5,865 bases of DNA. It comes from Rhodonellum sp041748555 (lineage in GTDB: Bacteria; Bacteroidota; Bacteroidia; Cytophagales; Cyclobacteriaceae). Both the position numbers and the translations under genes were made by a program. Below are positions 5,423 through 5,865 of this stretch, one piece after another. How positions within the stretch are numbered: position 1 is the first letter of the stretch; each line of letters starts with the position of its first letter. The stretch is taken from positions 1 through 5,865 of the forward strand of contig JBGTDA010000058.1 of assembly GCA_041748555.1 (NCBI GenBank), written 5' to 3'. Under the pieces are notes generated by a model. The model was not told the origin of the DNA. It saw nothing but the letters and a program-made list of their open reading frames with translations, and did not search any database.

Positions 5423-5865
5423 GTGCATAATTTTAAAGTCAACAACCTTATTGAAATCCTTCACAAGGCTGAACTGGATAAGGATGATTTTCCTTTGGAG
5501 GAAAACTTCGAAGTCCGGACAAACAGGAAATTTTTGGAAGGCAAAGGGGAAGAAATGTTAAAACAGGTATTTGATTCATTGGAAGGAAGAGGAAAACCTT
5601 CCCTGCTGGATGTGCTGAAATTTGATTTCAAAATCAATAGATATTTATTTTTGTATGATGATGAAATACACTTCAACCGATATAGATTAAATACTTTAAA
5701 AACAGCTGTTTATGAGGTTTTTTCCTTTCAATGGTCTGACAGCCATAAGCGGCTGTGCAGAACATACGAAAAGGAATGTCTGAAATCAGGAATGTCAGAA
5801 CGTGTATGGACCGGACCTCCTCTGGCTTCTAAATTATTCGGGAAAGGAGAGCCTCCGGGTGAACT
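5423..5865 (+). CDS. Conserved protein of unknown function, 3'-truncated
   Basis: The frame is open from the GTG at 5423 to the window edge (147 complete codons), and nothing longer on the other strand competes credibly. The protein is soluble and mixed in charge. Visible blocks that look conserved are MHNFKVNNLIEILHKA (1-16), ENFEVRTNRKFLEGKGEEML (27-46), KINRYLFLYDD (70-80), HFNRYRLNTLKTAVYEVFSF (83-102), KRLCRTYEKECLKSG (109-123) and VWTGPPLASKLFGKGEPPG (128-146). I recognise the pattern as typical of a Bacteroidota family seen in genome annotations but cannot name a function. The GTG start, 5 bases after the DUF2452 stop and preceded by AAACAGG, fits translational coupling. An in-frame ATG at 5321 would overlap that gene by 97 bases and is less likely. 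No transmembrane helix or signal peptide is seen in the available part. Confidence 0.75.
   Translation, partial: MHNFKVNNLIEILHKAELDKDDFPLEENFEVRTNRKFLEGKGEEMLKQVFDSLEGRGKPSLLDVLKFDFKINRYLFLYDDEIHFNRYRLNTLKTAVYEVFSFQWSDSHKRLCRTYEKECLKSGMSERVWTGPPLASKLFGKGEPPGE

Noticed and set aside
5461..5676. A 71-codon minus-strand reading frame rich in Ser, Phe and Lys
   Set aside because: It is antisense to the plus-strand conserved gene starting at 5423, whose composition and operon position are much more gene-like.

Overview
The window looks like an ordinary chromosomal segment from a member of the Bacteroidota, probably Cytophagales and possibly Cyclobacteriaceae. This is inferred from four things: AT-rich spacers, mostly A-rich rather than Shine-Dalgarno leaders, a candidate TAnnTTTG-type promoter, and gene families that I know mainly from this phylum (a DUF2452 protein and a short membrane protein with an SRTTFPGSK motif). 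I see no transposase, integrase, CRISPR array, rRNA or tRNA.

Left part (1-1690). A 5'-truncated alpha/beta hydrolase on the plus strand converges on the remnant of a gamma-glutamyltransferase (ggt) gene on the minus strand, with only 8 bases between the two stop codons. The ggt remnant keeps its lipoprotein signal and about 75 N-terminal residues. These are joined out of frame to the last 55 or so residues of the protein, ending RGDDSAVGF. The centre of the gene, including the catalytic threonine, is gone. This is the clearest anomaly in the window.

Middle (1688-4465, minus strand). An exported 786-residue S9-family (DPP IV / prolyl oligopeptidase type) serine peptidase has an intact Ser-Asp-His triad and lies directly upstream of the ggt remnant. 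Before the deletion, the two would have formed a peptide and glutathione breakdown pair. Upstream of the peptidase, on the same strand, is a 110-residue free-standing histidine phosphotransfer (HPt) protein.

Spacer 4466-4795. This 330-base AT-rich divergent region separates the HPt gene from a plus-strand cluster. It holds a perfect TTGAT-N4-ATCAA palindrome (an FNR/CRP-family box), a perfect 8-4-8 inverted repeat, a 10-base direct repeat at 21-base spacing and a candidate Bacteroidota promoter.

Right part (4796-5865, plus strand). Three tightly packed genes follow: a 63-residue single-pass membrane protein, a DUF2452 protein whose start overlaps it by 38 bases, and, 5 bases later, a conserved protein of unknown function that runs off the window. 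They look like one operon. I do not see a convincing novel multi-gene system. The best leads are the ggt deletion, the FNR-type site between a phosphorelay gene and an operon of uncharacterised genes, and that operon itself.
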